A stretch of 64,000 nucleotides of DNA, taken from Jiangellales bacterium. GTDB taxonomy: Bacteria; Actinomycetota; Actinomycetes; Jiangellales; Jiangellaceae. Position numbers and translations under genes: made by a program. The stretch is taken from assembly GCA_030447955.1 (NCBI GenBank), contig JAUJNY010000004.1:57140-121139 (forward strand). The letters run 5' to 3'. The notes under the pieces were generated by a model that did no database searches, was not told the origin of the DNA, and worked only from the letters and a program-made list of their open reading frames with translations. Positions 55,364 through 63,388 of the stretch are shown here, piece after piece. Every line of letters starts with the position of its first letter. Within the stretch, counting starts at the first letter, position 1.

Positions 55364-56382
55364 CTGCCCGCCCTCGCGGCGGGGCGCTCACGCTGGGCAG
55401 GCGGCGCGACGGCGTCAGCCTCACCGTCCTCGGCACCGCGTCCGGTGAGGGTGAGGAAGACGTCGTCCAGGGTCGGTCGGCGCAGGGCGACGTCCTGCAA
55501 GGTGACGCCGTCGGCGTCGGCGCGGCGCACCGCCTCGACGAGCGCGCGCGACCCGTCCGTCACCGGCACCACCAGCTGCCGGGCCGCCACGTCGACGCTC
55601 GGCTCGGCGTCGCCGACGGCCGCGAGCAGGTCGCGAGCCGCCTCGAGCTCGGCGGCGGACGCGACGCTGAGCTCGAGACGTTCGCCGCCGACCTGGCGCT
55701 TGAGCTCGTCGGAGGTGCCACCGGCGATGATGCGTCCGTGGTCGACAACGGCCACCGTGTCGGCGAGCTTGTCGACCTCCTCGAGGTACTGACTGGTGAG
55801 CAGCAGCGTCGTCCCCTCCCGGACCAGCTCGGCGATCACGTCCCACAACCCGATCCGGCTGCGCGGGTCGAGCCCGGTCGTCGGCTCGTCCAGGAGCAGC
55901 ACCCGTGGCTGCGCGACCAGCGCCCCAGCCAGGTCGAGGCGGCGGCGCATGCCGCCGGAATAGGTCTTGACCGTGCGGTCGGCGGCATCCTCGAGGTCGA
56001 AGCGGGCGAGCAGCTCGGTGGCGCGCTGGGTGGAGCGCCGGCGGCCCAGGTGGTAGAGCCGCCCGACCATCACCAGGTTTTCGTTGCCGGTGAGGTGCTC
56101 GTCGACGGCGGCGTACTGCCCGGACAGGCCGATGATGCGCCGCACCGCGCCCGGCTCGCGCAGCACGTCGTGCCCGAGGACGCTCGCCGCACCCGAGTCG
56201 GGTCGCAGCAGCGTCGTGAGGACGCGGACGGCGGTCGTCTTGCCCGCGCCGTTGGGCCCGAGCAGTCCCAGCACACTGCCTTCGGGCACCGCGAGGTCGA
56301 GCCCGTCGAGGGCGCGCACGCTGCCGCGACGCGACCCGTACGTCTTGACCAGGCCCTCGGCCCAGATCGCGTTGCTGGTCAC
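55360..56382 (-). CDS. ABC transporter ATP-binding protein (DrrA-like)
   Basis: 340 residues from GTG 56382. Walker [13 protein letters not shown], signature [15 protein letters not shown], Walker B VLLLDEPTTGLDPRS and H-loop LLTSQYLEEVD, where Gln replaces the usual His. The C-terminal DUF4162-like domain ends VALRRPTLDDVFLTLTG. It is coupled to the permease by a 4-bp overlap and, unlike the copy at 33 kb, is intact. Confidence 0.93.
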   Translation of the reverse strand: MTSNAIWAEGLVKTYGSRRGSVRALDGLDLAVPEGSVLGLLGPNGAGKTTAVRVLTTLLRPDSGAASVLGHDVLREPGAVRRIIGLSGQYAAVDEHLTGNENLVMVGRLYHLGRRRSTQRATELLARFDLEDAADRTVKTYSGGMRRRLDLAGALVAQPRVLLLDEPTTGLDPRSRIGLWDVIAELVREGTTLLLTSQYLEEVDKLADTVAVVDHGRIIAGGTSDELKRQVGGERLELSVASAAELEAARDLLAAVGDAEPSVDVAARQLVVPVTDGSRALVEAVRRADADGVTLQDVALRRPTLDDVFLTLTGRGAEDGEADAVAPPAQRERPAARAGR

Positions 56383-56440
56383 GTCGGCACGGTAGGGGCT
56401 GGTACCGACAGGCGGCGACACGATAAGTCGCGCTTCGCGC

Positions 56441-57649
56441 TCAGCCGAACGAGACGGGGTACCCGCGCTCGCGCAACCGGCCGAGCAACCCGTCGCTGTG
56501 CTCCGGACCGCGGGTCTCGACCTGCAGCGAGATCTCGACCTCGTCGACGTGCAGGCGGGAGGAGATCCGTTGGTGGACCACCTCGAGCACGTTGGCGTCG
56601 AGCCGGGCCAGCTCGCCGAGCAGCCCGGCCAGCGCGCCGGGATGGTCCGGGACGCGCACCCGGAGGACGAGATAGCGGCCCGCGGAGGCCAGGCCGTGCC
56701 GAATGACCCGCATGAGCAGCAGCGGGTCGATGTTGCCGCCGGAGAGGACCGCGACGACCGGTGGGGCGTACGCGTGCGGCGCCTCCTCCAGCGCGGCCAC
56801 CCCCGCCGCACCGGCCGGCTCCACGACGAGCTTGGCGCGCTCCAGTAGCAGCAGCAAGGCCTGCGACAGCGACTCCTCTGACACGGTCACCACGTCGTCG
56901 ACCTGCCTGCGGACGACGTCGAAGGGGACACCGCCGGGGCGTCCGACCGCAATGCCGTCCGCCATGGTCTCCATCCGGTCGAGCAGGACCGGGTGGCCGG
57001 CCGCGAGTGACGGCGGGTACGCCGCCGCGCCCTCCGCCTGCACGGCGACCACGCGTACGTCCGGGCGCAGCGCCTTGACCGCCACCGCGACCCCGGCGAC
57101 CAGGCCCCCTCCCCCGCAGCAGACGAGCACCGTGCGGACGTCGGGGCACTGCTCGAGCACCTCCAGACCGCAGGTGCCCTGTCCGGCGACGACGTCGGGG
57201 TGGTCGAAGGGGTGGATGAGCACCGCCCCGGTGTCCGCGGAGAGCGCGCAGGCCGCCGTGAGCGCCTCGTCCACGGTGTGCCCGACGTAGCGCACGTCTG
57301 CCCCGTACGACCGGGTGGCGTGCTCCTTGGGGATCGACGCGCCGTGGGGCATAAATACGGTCGCCTTGATGCCGAGCAGCCCGGCCGCCAGCGCCACCCC
57401 CTGCGCGTGGTTGCCGGCGCTGGCGGCGACCACCCCGCGGGCGCGCTCGGCCTCGGACAGCCGGGCGATCCGGGTGTACGCCCCGCGGATCTTGAACGAG
57501 CCGCCGCGCTGCAGGTTCTCGCACTTGAGGTGGACCGGCCCCCCGACCCGCTCGGAGAGCCAGCGCGAGGACTCCATCGGGGTCTGCCGGACGACGCCGC
57601 GCAGCAGCTCCCGGGCGGAGCGGACGTCGTCGAGGGAGATGGCCTCCAT
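56441..57649 (-). CDS. ilvA: Threonine ammonia-lyase
   Basis: 402 residues; PLP enzyme that deaminates threonine to 2-oxobutanoate, the first step to isoleucine. PLP lysine in LQRGGSFKIRGAYTRI, SAGNHAQGVALAAGLLG, the Gly-rich VLVCCGGGGLVAGVAVAVK and a C-terminal ACT-like domain of about 75 residues (LVLRVRVPDHPGALAGLLGELARL). The shorter C-terminus suits the catabolic or single-ACT type. The start is ATG 57649, where the family consensus begins; the frame stays open to 57709. The 267-bp divergent region to the MFS gene has a 9-bp inverted repeat. Confidence 0.93.
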   Translation of the reverse strand: MEAISLDDVRSARELLRGVVRQTPMESSRWLSERVGGPVHLKCENLQRGGSFKIRGAYTRIARLSEAERARGVVAASAGNHAQGVALAAGLLGIKATVFMPHGASIPKEHATRSYGADVRYVGHTVDEALTAACALSADTGAVLIHPFDHPDVVAGQGTCGLEVLEQCPDVRTVLVCCGGGGLVAGVAVAVKALRPDVRVVAVQAEGAAAYPPSLAAGHPVLLDRMETMADGIAVGRPGGVPFDVVRRQVDDVVTVSEESLSQALLLLLERAKLVVEPAGAAGVAALEEAPHAYAPPVVAVLSGGNIDPLLLMRVIRHGLASAGRYLVLRVRVPDHPGALAGLLGELARLDANVLEVVHQRISSRLHVDEVEISLQVETRGPEHSDGLLGRLRERGYPVSFG

Positions 57650-57707
57650 GGTCGGAGTCTGGCACGCGTCCCATGCCCAGCCAGCGCGCCGGCGCCCCCA
57701 CTCCATC

Positions 57708-57755
57708 ACTTGTCAGGCGCACACCGGGCTTGAGTCCGGCGGCAGTCTGACAAGT
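57708..57755. promoter_or_regulatory. 9-bp inverted repeat in the ilvA/MFS intergenic region
   Basis: ACTTGTCAG (57708-57716) and CTGACAAGT (57747-57755) are exact complements 30 bp apart. Between them lies a small dyad CCGG-GCTTGAGT-CCGG (57724-57739). It could be a paired operator or a stem upstream of ilvA. The rest of the 267-bp region showed nothing I could name. Confidence 0.45.
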
Positions 57756-57916
57756 CGGGCGGAGCGGGGACCGGCCCCGACTCGGGCCCGGTTGAAGGCC
57801 ACGCAAGCCAGTGGCCGAGGTGCACAACCTTCGCTTGCCCCAAAGGGTGGCAGTGTTCGTCTCGGCTCTGGGCTCGGCTTCTCTATGCAGGTGGTGGTCA
57901 CGGTTGTGAGCCCGCA

Positions 57917-59167
57917 GTGAGCCCAGTGCTGCGCCGGCCGTCCTTCGGCCTCCCCCGCGAGGTGGCGGTGCTGACCGCGGTTTCGTTCTCGGTGGCCGTT
58001 GGCTACGGGATCGTCTCCCCGGTGCTGTCCCTGTTCGCCCGTGACTTCGGCGTCGGACGCGCCGCCGCGGGCGCCGTCGTGTCCGCCTTTGCGGTGATGC
58101 GGCTCGCGTCCGGGCTGGCCGGCGGGCGGCTGGTGGACCGGCTCGGGGAGCGCAAGGTGCTGGCGAGCGGCCTGGGGATCGTCGCGGTGTCCAGCCTGCT
58201 CGCCGGACTCGCGCAGTCCTACACCCAGCTCCTCGTCCTGCGTGGCGCCGGCGGCGTCGGGTCGGCGATGTTCACGGTCAGCGCCCTGAGCCTGCTGCTG
58301 CGCGTCGTACCGGCCGACTCGCGCGGTCGGGCCACCTCGTGGTTCCAGTCCGGCTTCCTGCTCGGCGGGGTCAGTGGTCCAGCCTTCGGCGGCGCGCTGG
58401 CGGCGGTGTCGCTGCGCGCACCGTTCTTCGTCTACGCCGCCACGCTGGCCGTGGCAACGGCCGTCACCGTCATCTTTCTGTCCCGCGCCGAGGTCGCGGA
58501 TACCCATGCCGGGGGCCAGGCAGCGGGCCAGGGGGATGGCGCTGCGACAGCACGTACGCCGCTGCGCGAGGCCCTGCGCTCGCGCGCGTACCAGGCCGCG
58601 CTCGTGGTCAACCTGGGCACCGGCTGGGCGCTGTTCGGCATCCGTGCCTCCCTGGTGCCGCTCTTCGTCGCCGACGTGCTCGGTCGGGGCGCCGGCACGG
58701 TCGGTCTCGGCCTGCTCGTCGGGTCGGTGGCGCAGGCTCTCGCCCTGTGGCCGGCCGGGCGCGTCGCCGACCGCGTCGGCCGCAAGCCGGCGATGCTCGC
58801 GGGCGGAATCGGTGCGAGCCTGGCGCTCGCGCTGCTTGTCGTGCTGGACACCGTGCCGGGGTTCCTCATCTCCATGGCGCTGTACGGGCTGGCGGCCGCC
58901 GCGCTCGGGGTCGCGCCCGCCGCCGTCGTCGGTGACGTCGTCCGCGGGCGCGGCGGGACGAGCGTCGCCGCCTTCCAGATGGCCAGCGACCTCGGTGCGG
59001 TCGGCGGGCCGCTGGTCGCCGGCTGGCTCGCCGACGAGGTGTCCTACGCCTGGGCGTTCGGGGTCAGCGCCGCGATCGTGGCGGCGGGGGCGGTGATGAG
59101 CGCACGGATGCCGGAGACGCGGCCGGGTGAGCGCGTCGACGCGGGCGGACGTACGGTCGGGCGGTGA
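57917..59167 (+). CDS. Major facilitator superfamily transporter
   Basis: 416 residues with 12 helices. It has the MFS motif A-like GGRLVDRLGERKVLASG between helices 2 and 3 and its repeat GRVADRVGRKPAMLAGG in the second half. SFSVAVGYGIVSPVLSLFARDFGV and the LRGAGGVGSAMF segment fit drug:H+ antiporter exporters. A Gly/Ala-rich central loop (residues about 195-215) separates the two halves. GTG 57917 is the start. Divergent from ilvA. Substrate unknown. Confidence 0.9.
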   Translation: MSPVLRRPSFGLPREVAVLTAVSFSVAVGYGIVSPVLSLFARDFGVGRAAAGAVVSAFAVMRLASGLAGGRLVDRLGERKVLASGLGIVAVSSLLAGLAQSYTQLLVLRGAGGVGSAMFTVSALSLLLRVVPADSRGRATSWFQSGFLLGGVSGPAFGGALAAVSLRAPFFVYAATLAVATAVTVIFLSRAEVADTHAGGQAAGQGDGAATARTPLREALRSRAYQAALVVNLGTGWALFGIRASLVPLFVADVLGRGAGTVGLGLLVGSVAQALALWPAGRVADRVGRKPAMLAGGIGASLALALLVVLDTVPGFLISMALYGLAAAALGVAPAAVVGDVVRGRGGTSVAAFQMASDLGAVGGPLVAGWLADEVSYAWAFGVSAAIVAAGAVMSARMPETRPGERVDAGGRTVGR

Positions 59168-59284
59168 CGCCTGCGGCACGGTCGCGGTCGGCGGCGGCGG
59201 CGGCAAGGCTCCAGCCCACCACCCTCGGCGCGCCGCGCGCCTCCGGTCACGTGCACCACAGCGTGAAAGAGGAGGTGCGCGCCA

Positions 59285-59773
59285 ACCTGCCACCCGGTTC
59301 CGGCAGGACGCGCTGGAGATCGTGGGATTCAACCGCTGGGCGCGCCGCCTCACCGTGGGCTAGCTGGCGGCGGCAGAGCCGGACCGGCTGCAGGGGCACC
59401 AACCTCCACCACGCCCTACTGATCGCCGGGCGCTTCCTGCGCCGTCACTCCGGCGCCGAACCGGTCGTCATCGTCGTCACCTACGGCGAGCCGACCGCAC
59501 ACCTGGACGACGGCGGGGAGGCATGCTTCGGCTGGCCGCCCGCGTACGAGACGTTGCGCCGCACGGTCGCGGAGGTCGACGCGCTGACCCGCTACGGCGC
59601 CACCATCAACACCTTCATGCTGGGCGAGGACCCCCGGCCTGCGGCGCTTCGTCGACGCGATCGCCCAGCGGGGCGGCAGGCGGGTGCTCAGCGCCAGCGC
59701 CGAGCGGCTCGGTGAGTACGTCGTCGCCGACTACCTGCGCGCCCGCCGCGGCCGGGCCGGGCATCGCCGCTAA
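59285..59773 (+). pseudogene. Remnant of a VWA-domain (CoxE-like) protein
   Basis: Only the last about 160 codons of a von Willebrand A protein are present. TRFRQDALEIVGFNRWARRL is followed by an in-frame TAG (59361-59363) where a Glu is usual. LAAAEPDRLQG continues, then an extra G near 59394 moves TNLHHALLIAGRFLRRHS and VVIVVTYGEPTAHLDDGGEA to another frame. A further base near 59634 in a C run restores RRFVDAIAQRGGRRVL and LGEYVVADYLRARRG to TAA. The N-terminal AAA-linked part is absent. Three lesions plus truncation make a real pseudogene likely. Confidence 0.7.
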
Positions 59774-59894
59774 CCGATCCGCTTGCCGACCGCCGTCCGG
59801 TGCTGCCAGTGCTGCCATGCGCCTGAGCCTGAGGTGCGTCACCCGACGGGGCCGCGCTGGCCCCTCCGACGGCGGGCGATGAGAGAGCAGGGCA

Positions 59895-60524
59895 ATGCGG
59901 ACAATGGTCAATGTGGACCTGCCGGAGCCGGACCTGCCTGACCTGGACCGCCTTGCGTTGCTCGTCGTGGACGTGCAGCAGGGCTTCGACGACGGCGACT
60001 ACTGGGGGCCGCGCAACAACCCGGCATGCGAGGACAACATCGCTTCGCTGCTCGCGGCCTGGCGCCAGCACAGCCGTCCGGTGGTGTTCGTCCGACACGA
60101 CTCGACTGAGGCTGGGTCCCCACTCCGCGCCGGTCAGGCGGGCAACGACTTCAAGCCCATGGTGACCGGCGAACCTGACGTGCTGGTGACCAAGCACGTC
60201 AACTCCTGCTTCCACGGCACTCCCAGCCTCGACGCCTGGCTGCGCGGCCAGGACCTGACCGGGTTCGTGCTCGTCGGCATCACCACGAACCACTGCTGCG
60301 AGACCACCGCCCGGGTGGGCGCCAACCTGGGCCACCGCGTGCTCTTCCCCCTCGACGCGACCCACACCTTCGACCGCCGCGGCCCCGACGGAGGGTTAGT
60401 GACCGCCGACGAGCTCGCTCGCGTCACCGCGACCAACCTGCACGGCGAGTTCGCGACAGTTCTCAGCACTGAGCAGCTCGTCAGCAGGGGGACCACTCCC
60501 AGGGGCGCTCGCCTGAAAGCGTGA
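59895..60524 (+). CDS. Isochorismatase-family cysteine hydrolase
   Basis: 209 residues. Catalytic Asp in LALLVVDVQQGFDDGDY, Lys in VLVTKHVNSCFHGT and Cys in VGITTNHCCETTARVGANLG, the triad of this family. The best-known relatives are nicotinamidases and small amide hydrolases. The metal or substrate residues do not fix the substrate. ATG 59895 is used; ATG 59904 is possible. It stands alone between two decayed genes. Confidence 0.88.
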   Translation: MRTMVNVDLPEPDLPDLDRLALLVVDVQQGFDDGDYWGPRNNPACEDNIASLLAAWRQHSRPVVFVRHDSTEAGSPLRAGQAGNDFKPMVTGEPDVLVTKHVNSCFHGTPSLDAWLRGQDLTGFVLVGITTNHCCETTARVGANLGHRVLFPLDATHTFDRRGPDGGLVTADELARVTATNLHGEFATVLSTEQLVSRGTTPRGARLKA

Positions 60525-60715
60525 CGCCGCGTCCTGCATTGTTCGCGCCACGATCGGCCTACGGTGATCCCGGCCGGACGTCGAGGGAAACGGGGCCCGC
60601 AGACGTTCGCAGCCGGTACCAGGGCAAGCGAGGTCCTGACGGTCTTCGAAGCGTGGCCCCCGCTGCCACGGGGTAGGAGGCACTCCGGATGGCGCTGGCG
60701 GGGAGCAGCGCCATG

Positions 60716-61255
60716 TCAACGGCTGAGGCGGATGTCAACCTCTCGTTCCACGTAGTCCCACTCCGAGGTGGCACGGAGTCGGGATACGAGTTCCTCGAAG
60801 GCCGGGCCGTCCTTGGGGGCGTACTCGAACCAGGTTAGAAAGTCGAAGGTCTCGTCCAGGTCACGGGCGTGGTAGAGCCGGCGCGCGACTGCCGGTAGGT
60901 ACTCCAACCCGATGGCGATGTGGTGGGAGCTCTCCTCGAAGACCTCGCGGCGCTCGTCCTGGGCGAGCCGCCACCAAGCCTCGGACTTGGTGATGGGGAT
61001 GAGTGCCGCACGCGTTGCTTGCGGGCGCCCGAGCTCGGCCTGCTTGCCGGCCAGCGCCTCTTGCTCGTTGCGTCGGGTGTAGCGGGCGTTGCTCGTCAGC
61101 CCGCGTAGCGCCCAGGCCGCGTCGAGATCCGCTAGGTCTGCGCCGTCGAGGACGGCTAACCGCGACACCATCGGCAAGGTCGGACCAGTCACGGCCTGGA
61201 TGCCGTCCACCCCCCAGGCCCCAAACCGGCCTCCGGCGAATACAGTAGGCGGCAC
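60716..61255 (-). CDS. Chlorite dismutase-family protein
   Basis: 179 residues from GTG 61255. FAGGRFGAWGVDGIQAVTGP begins an N-terminal strand domain and the C-terminal half, KSEAWWRLAQDERREVFEESSHH, then DETFDFLTWFEYAPKDGPAFEELVSRLRATSEW, matches the Cld/HemQ-like ferredoxin fold. It is shorter than HemQ (about 230). The proximal heme His could be in EESSHHIAIG. TAGCGT lies seven bases before the GTG, the same leaderless pattern as other genes here. The frame is open through the upstream kinase remnant without a stop, so a fused reading is possible but unlikely. Confidence 0.75.
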   Translation of the reverse strand: MPPTVFAGGRFGAWGVDGIQAVTGPTLPMVSRLAVLDGADLADLDAAWALRGLTSNARYTRRNEQEALAGKQAELGRPQATRAALIPITKSEAWWRLAQDERREVFEESSHHIAIGLEYLPAVARRLYHARDLDETFDFLTWFEYAPKDGPAFEELVSRLRATSEWDYVEREVDIRLSR

Positions 61256-61264
61256 CCGGATCAC

Positions 61265-61690
61265 GCTATCCGCACGAGCACGCGAGTGAGGGTGCCCGAT
61301 CGCAACAGTCCAGCACTCACTGTAGATCTGGGCGAGAAGGTCGCGGTAAGCGCACTCCGTCTGCCCGTCGACCGCCACGACCGTGCGCGTGCATGGCCTG
61401 CTGGCTACGACCTCGAGCAACGAGTCGTACATCTGGGTCAGCGCGCCCAGACCGCCACTGCGGCCGAGCCGCGCCTGCGCGTCGCGGTGCACCGACGTTT
61501 CGGCCATCTCCAGCCCCATACGGCGCTGCCATGAGCCCGGCCTCGACCGGTTGGTCCACCCAGCGGCGAAGCATGCTGCGGACCACGTCGATGTCCAGTG
61601 CCAGCGCGAGCGGGTGCTCGTCGACGTACATCTGTGCCAGCGTCGACTTGCCGCTACCGGGGCTCCATTGACCAGCACCAGGCGAGCCAC
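61265..61690 (-). pseudogene. P-loop kinase remnant with two frameshifts and an internal deletion
   Basis: GTG 61690 starts ARLVLVNGAP. A missing G then moves the Walker A end, SGKSTLAQMYVDEHPLALALD and VVRSMLRRWVDQPVEAGLMA, into a second frame. One extra base returns RRMGLEMA to the first frame. The usual segment between LEMA and the C-terminal HRDAQARLGRSGGLGALTQM is absent, a deletion of about 55 residues compared with the family. The rest (YDSLLEVVASRPCTRTVVAVDGQ) is intact and there is no stop codon before the chlorite-dismutase-family gene. Read as a decayed AAA/zeta-like nucleotide kinase. Confidence 0.65.
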
Positions 61691-61892
61691 ACCGAGACCT
61701 ACGACTCACGCAACGTCGTGCCTGGCATGGCGGATGGCCGATCGAAACGTGAGGCTGCAGATTCCCCCGTTTAGGAGGTGGTGGTCCGGGCCGTGGTGAC
61801 TTAGTCTCCCTCCAACTGCCTGAACATGGTCGGGTGCGCCAGCGCCGGGCCGCAGACCCTCCCACCAGGAACCGCACGAGGTGAGCAGCGAC

Positions 61893-63323
61893 ATGTACCC
61901 ACGTTCCTCCATCCCCCGCGCCAGGGTCCGCCGCCCCGTTGTCGCTCTCCTCGGCGTGCTCGCTCTTTCTCTCGGCCTGGTCGTCACTGGCCCGGCGGTG
62001 GCCGGGCACGACCAGGACATTCACTCGGCAAACGCGCGCAAGCTCGACCGTGAGCCGTTCCTGGCTGGGCCGGACAGCCACGCCGGCGGCAGTGACCTGG
62101 CCTTCCAGGGTCGGTTGGTGGTCGCCGGGGCCTACGAAGGGGTGGGCTTCTTCCGGCGGGTGGACGGCGGGAACCAGCTGGAGCAAATCTCGTTCTATAA
62201 CTGCCCCGGTTCCCAAGGTGATGTCTCGGTCCTCGGTGACTACGTCTTCGTGTCGATCGACTCTCCCGGCTCCAACAACAAGCAGACCGCGGTCTGCAAC
62301 AACACCGCGACCAACACCAGCGCCAGCTCGCTGCAGAAGGAGGGCATCCGGATCGTCGACATCTCCGACATTCGGAACCCCCGTCAGGTGGCGTTCGTGG
62401 AGACCGAGTGCGGTTCCCACACCCACACCCTGATCCCCAAGGGCGACACGACGTTCATGTACGTCGACTCGTACCCGATCGCGCAGACGGCCAGTTGCAA
62501 CGACGTCAACCACCCGGAGGGGGAGTTCTCCGTCCTCCGGTTCCCGACCGCCGACCCCACGCAGGCGAGGATCGTCAGTACTCCCGACGTCATCCCGCCG
62601 ACCGCAACCGACGCCATCGGATGCCACGACACCGGCGTGCTGATCCGCCCGGGCAAGCCGGACCTGGCGACGGCCGCGTGCCTGGGGGCGTTCGCGATCC
62701 TCAACATCGAAAACCCCGCCCGCCCCGAGGTGCTCTCGGTTGAACAAAACCCGTTCATGGAGCTCGACCACTCGGGAGGCCTCACCTGGGACGGGAACGT
62801 CGCCATCATCAGCGACGAGCACGCCGGAGCCGCCGGCGGCGGCGGGTGCTCCACCAACGCCGACAGCCCGGTGGGCGCCATGTGGTACTACGACATCTCC
62901 CGGCCGCGCGACCCACAGCTCAAGGGTCACTTTGCGCTGCCTCGGGTGCCGCCGGCCGACAGCCCGGAGGAGCTCGAGCGCTTCCGGTGCACCACCCACA
63001 ACTGGAACGTCCTGCCCACCAAGGACGAGTCCCGCTACCTGGCGGTGTCGGCCTACTACTCGGGCGGCCTGGCAGCGGTGGACTTCAGCAATCCGAGCGC
63101 CCCCAAGGAGTACGCGCACTACCTGCCGCAGGTGGGGGGCAAGAACCCCGACATGTGGTCGGCGTACTGGTACAACGGCCGCGTCCACAGCAACGAGCAC
63201 GCCTCGGAGCTGGGGCTCAGCCTGTTCGACATCGCCGGGTTGGGAAGCCGAAACGTCCGGTTCTTCGCAGACCGGCTCAACCCGCAGACGCAGGTGGTCG
63301 CTGGGCTGACGGGTACCCGCTAG
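61893..63323 (+). CDS. Secreted LVIVD-repeat beta-propeller-like protein
   Basis: 476 residues. Signal peptide (RRPVVALLGVLALSLGLVVTGPAVAG, cleavage near residue 35). The mature protein has repeated units of the LVIVD type: SFYNCPGSQGDVSVLGDYVFVSID, GIRIVDISDIRNPRQVAFVET, AFAILNIENPARPEVLSV, MWYYDISRPRDPQLKGHFAL, LAAVDFSNPSAPKEYAHYL and SLFDIAGLGSRNVRFF. Several conserved Cys suggest disulfides outside the cell. The ATG at 61893 has GAGGTGA eight bases upstream; GTG 61881 is in frame. Function of LVIVD proteins is unknown. Confidence 0.85.
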   Translation: MYPRSSIPRARVRRPVVALLGVLALSLGLVVTGPAVAGHDQDIHSANARKLDREPFLAGPDSHAGGSDLAFQGRLVVAGAYEGVGFFRRVDGGNQLEQISFYNCPGSQGDVSVLGDYVFVSIDSPGSNNKQTAVCNNTATNTSASSLQKEGIRIVDISDIRNPRQVAFVETECGSHTHTLIPKGDTTFMYVDSYPIAQTASCNDVNHPEGEFSVLRFPTADPTQARIVSTPDVIPPTATDAIGCHDTGVLIRPGKPDLATAACLGAFAILNIENPARPEVLSVEQNPFMELDHSGGLTWDGNVAIISDEHAGAAGGGGCSTNADSPVGAMWYYDISRPRDPQLKGHFALPRVPPADSPEELERFRCTTHNWNVLPTKDESRYLAVSAYYSGGLAAVDFSNPSAPKEYAHYLPQVGGKNPDMWSAYWYNGRVHSNEHASELGLSLFDIAGLGSRNVRFFADRLNPQTQVVAGLTGTR

Positions 63324-63346
63324 CCGACCTCGGGACCTGCTGCTGA

Positions 63347-63370
63347 CCGGGCACCGCTGCAGCTGCCCGG
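63347..63370. terminator. Hairpin between convergent LVIVD and WYL genes
   Basis: CCGGGCA (63347-63353) and TGCCCGG (63364-63370) pair perfectly around a 10-nt loop. It is 24 bp after the LVIVD stop and 19 bp after the stop of the facing WYL gene, so it may serve both. Confidence 0.5.
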
Positions 63371-63388
63371 GCCAGGCTCTGGGCTGGT

